A stretch of DNA of 64,000 nucleotides from an uncultured Eubacteriales bacterium (lineage in GTDB: Bacteria; Bacillota; Clostridia; Oscillospirales; Oscillospiraceae), in NCBI GenBank assembly GCA_900317905.1, contig ONIN01000005.1, forward strand, positions 1 through 64,000. Direction: 5' to 3'. Position 1 is the stretch's first letter. Each line of letters starts with the position of its first letter. This document shows, piece by piece, positions 1-7,156 of this stretch. The notes beneath the pieces are model-generated. The model ran no database searches. It was not told where the DNA came from and saw only the letters and a list, made by a program, of their open reading frames with translations. The position numbers and the translations under genes are program-made.

Positions 1-1154
1 CGGATTACCTGCGTTCGCTTCCCTCCGGCGGGGAGCCGGACGCTTCCGCCTGCAAATATCTCGACTATTATCATTTTCAGCGGGGACCGGCGGACGGCTA
101 TGCCCCCCTCGATGGGACCGAGTGGTACTACGAGGCGAGATTCTGGTCGGAAATGCCGGATCTGAACCTTGACAGCGAGGCCGTGAGAGGCGAGATCCGT
201 GATATCATGGCTTTCTGGCTCGGCAAGGGCGTCGACGGCTTCCGGCTGGATGCGGTCACGTCGTATTATACCGGCGATCCGGCGGCAAACGCCGCGTTCC
301 TCCGGTTCGTGACGGAAGCCGGGCGCAGCATCGACCCGGACTGCTATTTTGTCGGCGAGGCCTGGACCGACCGCGCCTCGATCGCGGAGCTCTATGCCGG
401 CGGGATCGATTCCCTCTTCGATTTCCCGTTCGCCAACAACGAGGGCTTCATCGCAAACATCATCAAAGGCAGCTACAAGGCCTCCGACTACGTCAAAGGC
501 ATGCTGCTGGCCGAAGAGGCGTACGGAAAGGCCAATCCGGACTATGTCGACGCTCCGTTCTATACGAACCACGATATGGGCAGGAGCGCCGGCTACTATG
601 CCGCGGACGACGGCCCGATCACGAAGATGGCGTATGCCATGAGTCTCTTTATGACCGGCAATTCCTTCGTCTATTACGGCGAGGAGATCGGCATGAAGGG
701 AGCCGGCAAGGACGAGAACAAGCGCGCCCCCATGTACTGGAGCGATAACGCCGACGACCCGGACCTGTGCGCCGGACCGCCCGACATGGACGATGTGGCG
801 ATGAAATTCCCGTCGCTGGAAGACCAGATGCAGGACGACCTTTCGCTCTGGAGATGGTTCAAAGAGGTCATCCGCGTGCGGAACGCGTTTCCGCAGATCG
901 CAAGGGGCGTGACGGAGGACGTGCCGTCCGTCAGCGACGAGAATGTGGCGGCGTTCTTCCGGCGGAGCAGCACGGACGGCGATCTGCTGATCGTCATGAA
1001 CCTGCGCGGGGAGACCGCGGAAAAGGACCTCGGGCAGGCGGGCGGCAGCTTTGCGCTGGCGGCCGTGCTGAACACAAATGAAGAGGAGATCACTTATCAG
1101 GACGGCACGGTGACGCTGCCTGCCTACAGCATCGCCGTATTCACGGTACCGTAA
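1..1154 (+). CDS. GH13 alpha-glucosidase / oligo-1,6-glucosidase, 5'-truncated by window edge
   Basis: This is the C-terminal ~383 residues of a GH13 (alpha-amylase family) enzyme that hydrolyses alpha-glucosidic bonds of short malto- or isomalto-oligosaccharides, probably in the cytoplasm. The frame is open from base 3. The first in-frame ATG (153) is internal, since sequence upstream of it (KYLDYYHFQ, EWYYEARFW) is clearly coding, so the true start lies off the window. Visible family signatures are the nucleophile region GFRLDAV (near 240), the acid/base region GEAW (near 352), and the third catalytic Asp in TNHDMG (near 567). An all-beta C-terminal domain ends in a normal stop. A second GH13 gene starts 20 bp downstream, so the two are probably co-transcribed for starch- or glycogen-fragment use. 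The exact linkage specificity cannot be read from the sequence. Confidence 0.88.
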   Translation, partial: DYLRSLPSGGEPDASACKYLDYYHFQRGPADGYAPLDGTEWYYEARFWSEMPDLNLDSEAVRGEIRDIMAFWLGKGVDGFRLDAVTSYYTGDPAANAAFLRFVTEAGRSIDPDCYFVGEAWTDRASIAELYAGGIDSLFDFPFANNEGFIANIIKGSYKASDYVKGMLLAEEAYGKANPDYVDAPFYTNHDMGRSAGYYAADDGPITKMAYAMSLFMTGNSFVYYGEEIGMKGAGKDENKRAPMYWSDNADDPDLCAGPPDMDDVAMKFPSLEDQMQDDLSLWRWFKEVIRVRNAFPQIARGVTEDVPSVSDENVAAFFRRSSTDGDLLIVMNLRGETAEKDLGQAGGSFALAAVLNTNEEEITYQDGTVTLPAYSIAVFTVP

Positions 1155-1174
1155 CGGAAAAAGGAGGGTCCCGC

Positions 1175-2662
1175 ATGTCCCCGGAATGGCTGAAAGACAC
1201 CGTTTTCTATGAGATCTACCCGCAGTCCTTTCAGGACTCCAACGGCGACGGCGTCGGCGACCTGCCGGGCATCATCCGGCGCCTCGATTACATCTGCGGC
1301 CTCGGGTGCAATGCCCTCTGGATCAACCCGTGCTTCGATTCGCCGTTCAAAGACGCGGGATACGACGTGCGGGATTACAAAAAGGTCGCGCCGCGGTACG
1401 GGACGAACGAGGACCTTTGCCGGCTCTTCGCGGAGGCGCACAGGCGCGGCGTCCGCGTACTGCTCGACCTGGTGCCCGGGCACACGTCCGACCAGCATCC
1501 GTGGTTCAAAGCATCCGCCCGGGCGGAGGAAAACGAATATTCCGGCAGGTATATCTGGACCGGGAGCGCGTTCGAGAGCATCGAGGGGAAACCGTATATC
1601 TCCGGCATGACCGACAGGGACGGGGCCTATATGCTGAATTTCTTCGCCTCCCAGCCCTCGCTCAACTACGGGTGGCTCCGCCGGGACAAGCCCTGGATGT
1701 CCGCACCGGATTCCCCGGAAGCGCTGGCCACGAGGGAGGGCATGAAGGACGTCATGCGCTTCTGGCTCGATCTCGGCTGCGACGGCTTCCGCGTGGATAT
1801 GGCGGACTATCTGGTCAAGAACGACGACGAGAGCAGGAGCGCCACCTCCGCCGTCTGGAGAGACGTCCGTGAAATGCTGGACCGGGAGTATCCGGAGGCG
1901 GCCCTCGTCAGCGAGTGGTCCGCTCCGCGCCTTGCGATCAACCGTGCGGGCTTTCACATGGACTTTTATCTGGATCACTGGCACAACGGCTACAACACGC
2001 TGCTGCGGGACTATGAGACCGAGGGCGGAGACCACAGCTATTTCCGGAAAGACGGCGGCGGCGATATCCGGCGTTTCCTGCGGGATTATCTGCCGAAGTA
2101 TCTCGAAACGAGAGACCGCGGGTATATCTCGATGATCACCTGCAATCACGATACGCCCCGTCCGGCAAGGACCTTGTCGCCGGACGAGCTGAAGCTGGCG
2201 TACGCCTTTCTCCTGACGATGCCGGGTGTCCCGTTCCTCTATTACGGCGATGAGATCGGCATGCGCTATCTCGACGTCCCGACAAAGGAAGGCGGTTACC
2301 AGCGGACCGGAAGCCGGACGCCGATGCAGTGGGACGCCGGGAAGAACATGGGTTTTTCAGAGGCCGCCGAAGAGCAGCTCTATCTGCCGTACGATCACAG
2401 CCCGGACGCCCCGTGCGTGGCGGAGCAGGAGGCGGATCCGTCTTCGCTCCTTTCCGTGACAAAAAGTCTCACGGCCCTGCGCCGTAGGTATGAGGATCTC
2501 CAGGCGGACGCGGAATTTGCCGTCATCCGGGCGGAGGCGGACCCTCCGTTCGTATATAGACGGGGCACTGACCATGGGGCCCCAGTCCTTTGCGGTGCTG
2601 GAGGCCGGAGGGGCTGTTTCCCGTTGAAAAAAACCCCGGGATCTGATAAACTGCGTGTTTGA
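1175..2662 (+). CDS. GH13 alpha-glucosidase with damaged C-terminus
   Basis: Second GH13 enzyme, 495 residues as read. The start ATG has a strong AAGGAGG seven bases upstream. The N-terminus FYEIYPQSF and the four conserved regions are intact: DLVPGH (about residue 97), GFRVDM with nucleophile Asp (about 207), SEW with acid/base Glu (about 247) and NHD (about 325). YYGDEIGM follows, and GSRTPMQWD is typical of alpha-glucosidases and trehalose-6-phosphate hydrolases. The end is abnormal. After PFVYRRG (near 2564) the frame runs into unlike sequence, while frame +3 at 2565-2627 reads ALTMGPQSFAVLEAGG and stops, which is how the C-terminal beta domain of this family normally ends. A deletion of part of the last domain with a frame shift explains this. 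The catalytic domain should be complete. Whether the protein is stable is unknown. Confidence 0.85.
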   Translation: MSPEWLKDTVFYEIYPQSFQDSNGDGVGDLPGIIRRLDYICGLGCNALWINPCFDSPFKDAGYDVRDYKKVAPRYGTNEDLCRLFAEAHRRGVRVLLDLVPGHTSDQHPWFKASARAEENEYSGRYIWTGSAFESIEGKPYISGMTDRDGAYMLNFFASQPSLNYGWLRRDKPWMSAPDSPEALATREGMKDVMRFWLDLGCDGFRVDMADYLVKNDDESRSATSAVWRDVREMLDREYPEAALVSEWSAPRLAINRAGFHMDFYLDHWHNGYNTLLRDYETEGGDHSYFRKDGGGDIRRFLRDYLPKYLETRDRGYISMITCNHDTPRPARTLSPDELKLAYAFLLTMPGVPFLYYGDEIGMRYLDVPTKEGGYQRTGSRTPMQWDAGKNMGFSEAAEEQLYLPYDHSPDAPCVAEQEADPSSLLSVTKSLTALRRRYEDLQADAEFAVIRAEADPPFVYRRGTDHGAPVLCGAGGRRGCFPLKKTPGSDKLRV

Positions 2663-2717
2663 CGGAAGACGCGGAAAACCGGGCAAATCCTTTTATCATC
2701 GACAAAGGAGAAAGAGT

Positions 2718-3107
2718 ATGCAGTACTATCTCATCCAGGATACGATCATCCCCTGCGCGCCGGAGGACTGTTCCGGGACGGACGGCGGGATGATCATCGC
2801 CGTGATGAACTCGGAGGAATGGAAGAGCGAGCGGGAACGCCTGGGCATGCGGATCGAGTTCGATCCTACGACCCGGGATATCCACAGCACCAAGGTGGAG
2901 ACCAATTTCGGCTCTCTGACGGGGACCTTCAAGATCCTTAACCGGGACAGCCTCCTGGGCAGGGAACACAAGTTCGCTTTTGCCATGGACGAGCGGAGGA
3001 TCGTCTTCATCAACGAGCACAACGTGGTCCGAAAAATGATCGATGTGGAACGAAACAAGGCGCGTAATGCGCGAATAGATACTTGGTGCATACAACAAAC
3101 CAAGTAA
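2718..3107 (+). pseudogene. truncated CorA-family magnesium transporter (N-terminal part only)
   Basis: The reading frame begins MQYYLIQDTI with an AAAGGAG site 7 bp upstream and resembles the cytoplasmic N-terminal domain of clostridial CorA-like proteins (SLTGTF, FAFAMDE, IVFIN). A complete CorA is about 300 residues or more and ends with two membrane helices and a GMN motif. Here the frame stops after 129 residues, and the last ~20 (NKARNARIDT onward) do not fit the family. No helices or GMN follow. I infer that the gene was cut by recombination near base 3060 and is non-functional. An in-frame ATG at 2655 precedes it without a ribosome site. Identity rests on remembered family resemblance, so it is moderately sure; the truncation is clear. 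Confidence 0.6.
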
Positions 3108-3285
3108 AGGGGCAACTATAGTGTAGCAATACCGGAGCCAGCGCACAACGTCCAATTGGATGTATTCGACAAAAAAGATGGGGGCATGTGGTTTACATAA
3201 CTTAATTTGCACCCACCTTGCACCCACCCCCCTTTTGGATGTAAGAAACGCCGAATTGTATGAATACCGGTGTCCTGACGCAAAT

Positions 3286-3324
3286 AAGGACAACTGTTTT
3301 GATAGAAACGGCTGTCCTTTTCTT
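3286..3324 (+). terminator. terminator-like hairpin
   Basis: The arms AAGGACA and TGTCCTT enclose a further TGTTT/GAAAC pairing, and the right arm is followed by a T-rich stretch. It could end transcription arriving from the corA fragment. Confidence 0.5.
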
Positions 3325-3423
3325 TTTGCGCTGAAACCGTTGGCTTTCAAGATAATTATAGGAGGAATTTTGTGATACGGGGTCAAATGCGATCCCTTTT
3401 TTTTGCGGTACGCAAATTAAAAC

Positions 3424-3483
3424 ATCACGAAGGATGAAATCAGAATCTACGGGGAGAACCCGATGTCTGAATTCCTTCGTGAT
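3424..3483. repeat. imperfect inverted repeat
   Basis: ATCACGAAGGA (3424) and TCCTTCGTGAT (3473) are perfect 11-base arms. They are extended inward by partly matching TCAGA/TCTGA sequence around a central GGGG/CCC pair. No T-tract follows. It could be the end of a decayed mobile element or a folded RNA. Confidence 0.5.
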
Positions 3484-3619
3484 GCTTCTATTTCTACTGT
3501 ATCACAGGATGATGCGAACGTCAACGATGCAAAGGTGAGAGCGGGCCATACATCATGAAGCTGTTTTTCAAGCTGCAAAACCCGCTCCATCGTCATACGG
3601 CATGATGGTTTGCATAATT

Positions 3620-3672
3620 TGAACACCCCTTACCAAGAGTGAACACCCCTGCGGCAATGTTTGAACACCCCT
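3620..3672. repeat. three direct copies of TGAACACCCCT
   Basis: The 11-mer occurs at 3620, 3640 and 3662 (spacing 20 and 22 bp), with a partial inverted copy (AGGGGTGTCC) near 3690. Helically phased copies of a short site resemble the multiple transposase-binding sites found at ends of some transposons, but no transposase gene remains here. Confidence 0.5.
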
Positions 3673-3828
3673 CATGAAATTCTATCAAAAGGGGTGTCCT
3701 TTCCCATATTAGCACGGTAATTTTGATACAATTGCCGTGCTTCTCTTTTTTGTAAAAAAACTTCCCCTTGTCAAACAACGCGAGACTGATGCGGTGTCCG
3801 TCCTGCATGCTTCCGACCGATCCAACAC

Positions 3829-3869
3829 CTCATCCGCCCTTCGGGCACCTTCCCCTCAAGGGGAAGGCG
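3829..3869. repeat. REP-like palindromic intergenic repeat
   Basis: Two adjoining palindromes, CCGCCCTTCGGGC and CCTTCCCCTCAAGGGGAAGG. This composite is, from memory, a common dispersed intergenic repeat in gut Clostridia genomes. A related but different composite sits at 4255. Confidence 0.6.
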
Positions 3870-4030
3870 TAAAGCAGCCGCTGTCTGTTGTTATGTAAAC
3901 TTCCTGTTCTTTCCATCCGGGACAGATCGCTCTCACGGACGGGAAATCTTTGAAACACGCCTTGTAGAAACCGTCTCAACGCGATATAATGAAAGACACA
4001 TCATATTCAAAACAGAAATGAGGGATTCAC

Positions 4031-4219
4031 ATGAAAAAAGCAATGAAAACACTCTTTGTCATCGGCGGGTACTGCCTGGCGGTGAGTCTGATCCCCTACC
4101 GCTTCCGGAAAGACGAAGACGGTTCCTTTGAAGTGAACGCGCTGCTGTGGTCGGTGAAGAAGGCTCCCGGCGAGGGGAAGGACACCTACACCGTAGAGCT
4201 GCTTCCCATGCTGGGCTGA
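4031..4219 (+). CDS. small membrane-anchored protein of unknown function
   Basis: Encodes 62 residues. The N-terminus (MKKAMKTLFVIGGYCLAVS) is a short basic stretch followed by one hydrophobic helix. The remainder (LIPYRFRKDEDGSFEVNALL) is polar with alternating hydrophobic residues and could form a small beta sheet. A GAGG-like site lies just upstream of the ATG. I recall similar short hypothetical proteins in gut Clostridia but know no function. It sits between two REP-like repeats and just upstream of another small membrane protein. Confidence 0.55.
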   Translation: MKKAMKTLFVIGGYCLAVSLIPYRFRKDEDGSFEVNALLWSVKKAPGEGKDTYTVELLPMLG

Positions 4220-4254
4220 CACGCTGCCCAAACATCTCGTCCCCTGAATTTCAA

Positions 4255-4302
4255 GCTCCCTCAGCCCGCTTCGCGGCCAGCTCCCTCACGGAGGGAGCCG
4301 AA
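4255..4302. repeat. REP-like palindromic intergenic repeat (second type)
   Basis: Composite of CCCGCTTCGCGG and GCTCCCTCACGGAGGGAGC palindromes. It has the same two-palindrome architecture as the element at 3829 but a different sequence. It follows the 62-residue gene and may end its transcript. Confidence 0.6.
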
Positions 4303-4361
4303 GCGTGCGGCGGATGCAGGAAAGGCAGCAGGACAATCGGTCGTCACCGGGAGGGATCGAA

Positions 4362-4664
4362 ATGGTCACGCGAGCAATCATCACGCTGATGCTGATCGGG
4401 TTCGGCATTCTGTTTGCGCTCGGAAAGGGCGCGTTTCTGATCGCGGGCTACAACACCATGTCGGCGGAAGAAAGAGCCAAGTACGACGAAAAAAAGCTGA
4501 TGAAAAACATGAGCCTGATGATGTTTTCCTGTGCGGCGTGCACGGGCGTCGGCCTGATCGGGTCGATCATCAAGCAGCCCTGGCTCGTGAATCTCGGGTT
4601 CATCCTGATGGTGCCCTGTGTGCTGTATTTCATCATCCGCGTCAACACAAAAAGCAGGCGGTAA
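4362..4664 (+). CDS. DUF3784-like small membrane protein
   Basis: Encodes 100 residues. The ATG at 4362 is preceded by GGGAGG; an upstream in-frame ATG (4305) has no site and would add sequence unlike a protein. Three hydrophobic helices are visible: residues ~4-24 (AIITLMLIGFGILFALG), ~46-65 and ~72-92. Between the first two is the hydrophilic segment AGYNTMSAEERAKYDEKKL. Helix, then a (T/S)MSxEExxKYD motif, then two helices is the pattern of DUF3784 proteins, whose role is unknown. Nothing nearby suggests a partner. Confidence 0.7.
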   Translation: MVTRAIITLMLIGFGILFALGKGAFLIAGYNTMSAEERAKYDEKKLMKNMSLMMFSCAACTGVGLIGSIIKQPWLVNLGFILMVPCVLYFIIRVNTKSRR

Positions 4665-4761
4665 ACGCAACTGCGCGTTGCTTGAAACGGCGGCATTTTC
4701 CCGTTCGAGAATTCTTGAGCGCAATATTGCTGATAGCAAGTGTGTATTCAAAAAACAATTC

Positions 4762-4956
4762 ATGGAAGATCTGAGAGCAATCAAATGTGAGATAAAACTA
4801 TATGCGTCAAATTCGGTCGTTCAATCATTTGAGCGCTACTACAAATGGGTCCATGGGTTGTATTGCGATTTTCGCAACGTATGCAATCAAGCGGACGTCA
4901 CGGATCGGAAGCATCTTGAGTATACTGAAAATGGTGAAGAATTCTTTGCTTTTTAA
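4762..4956 (+). pseudogene. gene remnant (unknown cytoplasmic protein)
   Basis: This frame reads MEDLRAIKCEIKLYASNSVV and goes on through FERYYKWV; the open frame extends upstream of the ATG without a ribosome site. The IxLYAS..VVxxF pattern recalls a helical region seen in many small cytoplasmic proteins of unknown function. The segment is AT-richer than its neighbours and stops after 64 codons. I read it as a fragment of a decayed, probably transferred gene. A chance open frame cannot be excluded. Confidence 0.3.
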
Positions 4957-5066
4957 GGATCAAAAACGCGGTACGCTTATGCTTGTAAAAGGCCGGCTAT
5001 AAAGCATTTGAAAACAATGATGGCTAATAAAGAAATGATCTGGACCCCTGGACGCGGGGAAACGGG

Positions 5067-5159
5067 GAGCTTTTCGAACTGGATGGGCTTTACCCGAACG
5101 CCTCTGGTGCAAAAGCAATTGCTGAAAAAGTCTACAAAAAAAGAGAACTCGACGGCTGA
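5067..5159 (+). pseudogene. 3' remnant of an SGNH/GDSL-type hydrolase
   Basis: A 30-codon stretch reads ELFELDGLYPNASGAKAIAE then KVYKK and a stop. The D-G-L-x-P-N-x-x-G-A/H pattern with I-A-E matches the C-terminal block that carries the catalytic Asp and His of SGNH hydrolases, although the His is replaced by Tyr (LYPN instead of LHPN). No upstream part of such an enzyme is readable in this frame. It is a relic, and the identification rests only on this short motif. Confidence 0.3.
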
Positions 5160-5171
5160 GGTGATCAGATA

Positions 5172-6101
5172 ATGACGGCAGAAAGTCTTATCAATCTCAT
5201 ATTGCTGTTTTTCGCATACGCTTTTCTCGGTTGGTGTATTGAAGTCACTCTGAAGTATTTCCAGTTCCATCGGTTCATTAACCGTGGTTTTCTGACCGGG
5301 CCTTGGCTACCGATTTATGGCTCTGGTGCGGTATTGATCACCGTTGTAGTCAAGGGACTGGCTCCATTGGAATCCTCAGTCGGAACAACATTCGTTATTT
5401 CTTTTATCCTTTGCGGCATCGTCGAATATATGACGAGCTTTTTTCTTGAGAAACGCTTCCATGCTCGCTGGTGGGATTACAGCCAAAAGCCAATGAACCT
5501 TCATGGCCGTGTATGGATCGGGAATCTGGTTCTCTTCGGCTTGGGCGGCGTTCTGATTGTGGACCTGTTCAATCCGCTGCTCTTTCATCTTTCCGAGCAC
5601 ATGAGCTTTAGCCTGCGGGAGATCCTGGCAATTGTTCTGTCATGTGTCTTTGTAGCGGACTATGTAATGTCCCACTTCGTGCTGAAACTGGTAAAAACCG
5701 GTGTCGAGAACAGCGCTGCTGACGATACAGAGGCGATTAACAAAGAGGTCCATCTGCTGCTGCGTGACCGCTCCTTCTTCCACCACCGCTTTGCGGAGGC
5801 TTATCCTGAAGTCATTTACCGGACGGAACGTATTGCCGCCAGAGTTGAAGCAGTCAAAGCCGAGACTGAGCGGCTTCGTCTGGAGGCCGAACAGCATTTA
5901 GCAGAGGTAAAGCGCGAGGCTGAAGTGAATCTTGAACCAACCGTCAAGGTTAAGAACGCGATCATTGAAAAGCAGGACGCACTGATTGATCTGCTGTATC
6001 AGGAGGACAGTGCAAGCGATGAAATCAGGACTCTTAAGCAAGAAATAGAAGAGAAGCAGGCAGTACTCCAAAAGCGCCGCGACTTTCTTCCAAAACTGTA
6101 A
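5172..6101 (+). CDS. CmpB-like (PF06541, putative ABC-transporter type IV) membrane protein with C-terminal coiled coil
   Basis: Encodes 309 residues. The N-terminal half has about five membrane helices and the family hallmarks: F-L-G-W-C-I-E-V (about residue 17), RGFLTGPWLPIYG (about 37), a mid motif E-Y-x-T-S-x-x-L-E, and W-W-D-Y followed by LHGRVWIGN. The family was named a putative ABC transporter, but its biochemical function is not established. After about residue 200 the protein is soluble and highly charged, with a long helical stretch rich in Glu, Lys, Arg and Ala (residues ~215-300) that should form a coiled coil, an extension longer than I expect for the bare domain. The start ATG overlaps a weak GAGGTGAT site. 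A strong bidirectional hairpin follows. Confidence 0.75.
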   Translation: MTAESLINLILLFFAYAFLGWCIEVTLKYFQFHRFINRGFLTGPWLPIYGSGAVLITVVVKGLAPLESSVGTTFVISFILCGIVEYMTSFFLEKRFHARWWDYSQKPMNLHGRVWIGNLVLFGLGGVLIVDLFNPLLFHLSEHMSFSLREILAIVLSCVFVADYVMSHFVLKLVKTGVENSAADDTEAINKEVHLLLRDRSFFHHRFAEAYPEVIYRTERIAARVEAVKAETERLRLEAEQHLAEVKREAEVNLEPTVKVKNAIIEKQDALIDLLYQEDSASDEIRTLKQEIEEKQAVLQKRRDFLPKL

Positions 6102-6164
6102 ACACAGGAAGAAATCACGGGTGAAACAGAGATTAATCCTAGTAGTAATTGTCGAATGATACGA

Positions 6165-6198
6165 AAAGGGGCGCTTTGAAAATTGAAAGCGCCCCTTT
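6165..6198. terminator. bidirectional rho-independent terminator
   Basis: The 13-base arms AAAGGGGCGCTTT and AAAGCGCCCCTTT surround an 8-base loop. It sits between the convergent ends of the CmpB-like gene (plus) and tnpV (minus). Confidence 0.8.
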
Positions 6199-6218
6199 GT
6201 GTGTGGTTGGTGTAGTAT

Positions 6219-6569
6219 TTATACAGCAATCAGCTCATGAATCACCATTTCTTCTGAGCGCTTTCGGGCGGAATTCATTTTCTGCACCCATGCCATTTGA
6301 TCTGCGGCTTTTAGCGATTCCGTGATGCCCTCATGCGCTGCAAGCTGCGTAGTGAGCCGATCCATCATTTCTTCTGCAGATTGATCAACCTCTTCCAAAT
6401 GAGCAGTCAATGTGCCGTTCATCAGCATGGCGTCGTAGACTGGCTTTTGATGTGTGCGGAGAAACCGCCGTCTCCGCTCACCCCAGATTCCAATGTGCGG
6501 TGATTCCGGCGGGATCAGATCGGGGATCAGATAATCACCTTCCAAATGATATGTCAGTTTTTCACTCAT
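6219..6569 (-). CDS. TnpV family transposon-associated protein
   Basis: Encodes 116 residues starting MSEKLTYHLEGDYLIPDL, the usual opening of TnpV proteins carried by clostridial mobile elements, with the conserved GIWGERRRRFL and HQKPVYDAMLMNGTL segments. The C-terminal half is helical and charged. Its role is not established; it is not a known recombinase. The start at 6569 is set by the family N-terminus and by a GAGGGTT site; an in-frame ATG 6 codons upstream is inside the preceding gene. The ATG overlaps the stop of the upstream 57-codon gene (ATGA), so the two are translationally coupled. No transposase or integrase is nearby, so this is a stray cassette. Confidence 0.8.
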   Translation of the reverse strand: MSEKLTYHLEGDYLIPDLIPPESPHIGIWGERRRRFLRTHQKPVYDAMLMNGTLTAHLEEVDQSAEEMMDRLTTQLAAHEGITESLKAADQMAWVQKMNSARKRSEEMVIHELIAV

Positions 6570-6739
6570 TCCAGAACCCTCCTCCAAAAGCTGGCGTCTG
6601 GTGTGTCGATGATCTTCAGGATCAATTGCTCCAGATCAGGGCGAAGCAGACTGTCTCTGGAAAGCTCATTGCGCCAGTCATACAGTGCCTTGACGATCAA
6701 CTGCCGCTCATCATCGTTGATTTTGATTCTGTATCGCAT
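6566..6739 (-). CDS. small protein upstream of and coupled to tnpV
   Basis: A 57-residue frame, MRYRIKINDDERQLIVKALY onward, then DWRNELSRDSL and a helical C-terminus ending WRRVLE. It has a near-perfect site (AAGGAGGG, 6 bp spacing), and its stop TGA overlaps the tnpV ATG. The N-D-D-E-R...I-V-x-A-L-x-x-x-R-N pattern suggests a two-helix protein, and I recall similar small hypothetical genes beside tnpV. Function unknown. Its ribosome site lies inside a 13-bp hairpin (6746-6786). Confidence 0.7.
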   Translation of the reverse strand: MRYRIKINDDERQLIVKALYDWRNELSRDSLLRPDLEQLILKIIDTPDASFWRRVLE

Positions 6740-6745
6740 GAAAAA

Positions 6746-6786
6746 GCCCTCCTTCGTTTGATGGTTTCATCATAACGAAGGAGGGC
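6746..6786 (-). promoter_or_regulatory. hairpin sequestering the ribosome site of the tnpV cassette, with terminator features
   Basis: Perfect 13-base arms (GCCCTCCTTCGTT / AACGAAGGAGGGC) with a 15-base loop. On the minus transcript the second arm contains the AAGGAGG Shine-Dalgarno sequence and is followed by TTTTTC and the ATG. The structure would therefore hide the ribosome site and could also terminate read-through RNA. Confidence 0.75.
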
Positions 6787-6837
6787 GGTACTGTCGAATG
6801 TGCGAAAACGGTTATTTGAAGTAGTCAATAAAAACAA

Positions 6838-6879
6838 GAAACCCGAACCCGTCGCCAATCGGCACTAGGTTCGGATTTC
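6838..6879 (-). terminator. terminator of the tRNA-Thr/Tyr unit
   Basis: On the minus strand GAAATCCGAACC pairs with GGTTCGGGTTTC around an internal GCC/GGC pairing, followed by TTGTTTTT. Confidence 0.75.
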
Positions 6880-6886
6880 GTTGCTT

Positions 6887-6971
6887 TGGTGGGGGATGGT
6901 GGATTCGAACCACCGAAGGCATCGCCAGCAGATTTACAGTCTGTCCCCTTTGGCCACTCGGGAAATCCCCC
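6887..6971 (-). tRNA. tRNA-Tyr (anticodon GTA)
   Basis: An 85-base class II tRNA with a long variable arm. The acceptor stem GGGGGAT pairs with ATCCCCC, the T-arm carries GGTTCGAATCC, the anticodon loop reads CTGTAAA, and the 3' ACCA is encoded. Confidence 0.95.
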
Positions 6972-6998
6972 ATATTCACTTTGGGCTGCCAGTAAAAC

Positions 6999-7074
6999 TG
7001 GAGCTGGTAGACGGACTCGAACCCCCGACCTGCTGATTACAAATCAGCTGCTCTACCAACTGAGCTATACCAGC
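6999..7074 (-). tRNA. tRNA-Thr (anticodon TGT)
   Basis: A 76-base cloverleaf with acceptor GCTGGTA/TACCAGC, D-arm AGCTCAGTTGGTAGAGC, anticodon loop TTTGTAA and encoded TCCA. It is first in a two-tRNA unit read toward tRNA-Tyr. Confidence 0.95.
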
Positions 7075-7090
7075 GCAACCCAGCTAAGAT

Positions 7091-7119
7091 AGAATAGCAA
7101 ATCCGATGGAAAATGTCAA
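7091..7119 (-). promoter_or_regulatory. sigma-A promoter of the tRNA-Thr/Tyr unit
   Basis: TTGACA, 17 bp, TATTCT on the minus strand, 17 bp upstream of tRNA-Thr. Confidence 0.8.
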
Positions 7120-7156
7120 CACCTTTTTTGAATTTTTTTCGTTTTCTTCATCAAAC

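Larger units (their letters stand above)
3108..4030. other. gene-poor, decayed intergenic segment
   Basis: About 920 bp with no convincing gene. It is more AT-rich than its surroundings. It holds a terminator-like hairpin (3286-3324), a large imperfect inverted repeat (3424-3483), three short direct repeats (3620-3672) and a REP-like palindrome (3829-3869). The heptamer GCACCCA occurs twice near 3209-3226. A GTG with a good GGAGG (near 3373) opens only a 21-codon frame. The adjoining truncated corA and gene fragments to the right suggest the scar of a lost mobile element or repeated deletions. Confidence 0.5.

Noticed and set aside
3160-3375. A 71-codon plus-strand frame in the decayed segment
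   Set aside because: No ribosome site, no recognisable pattern, and it runs through a terminator-like hairpin.
3593-3808. A 71-codon minus-strand frame across the phased repeats
   Set aside because: It is made of the repeat units themselves and lacks a start signal.
6219-6739. A complete transposon around tnpV
   Set aside because: No recombinase, no terminal repeats bounding the cassette and no target duplication were seen.
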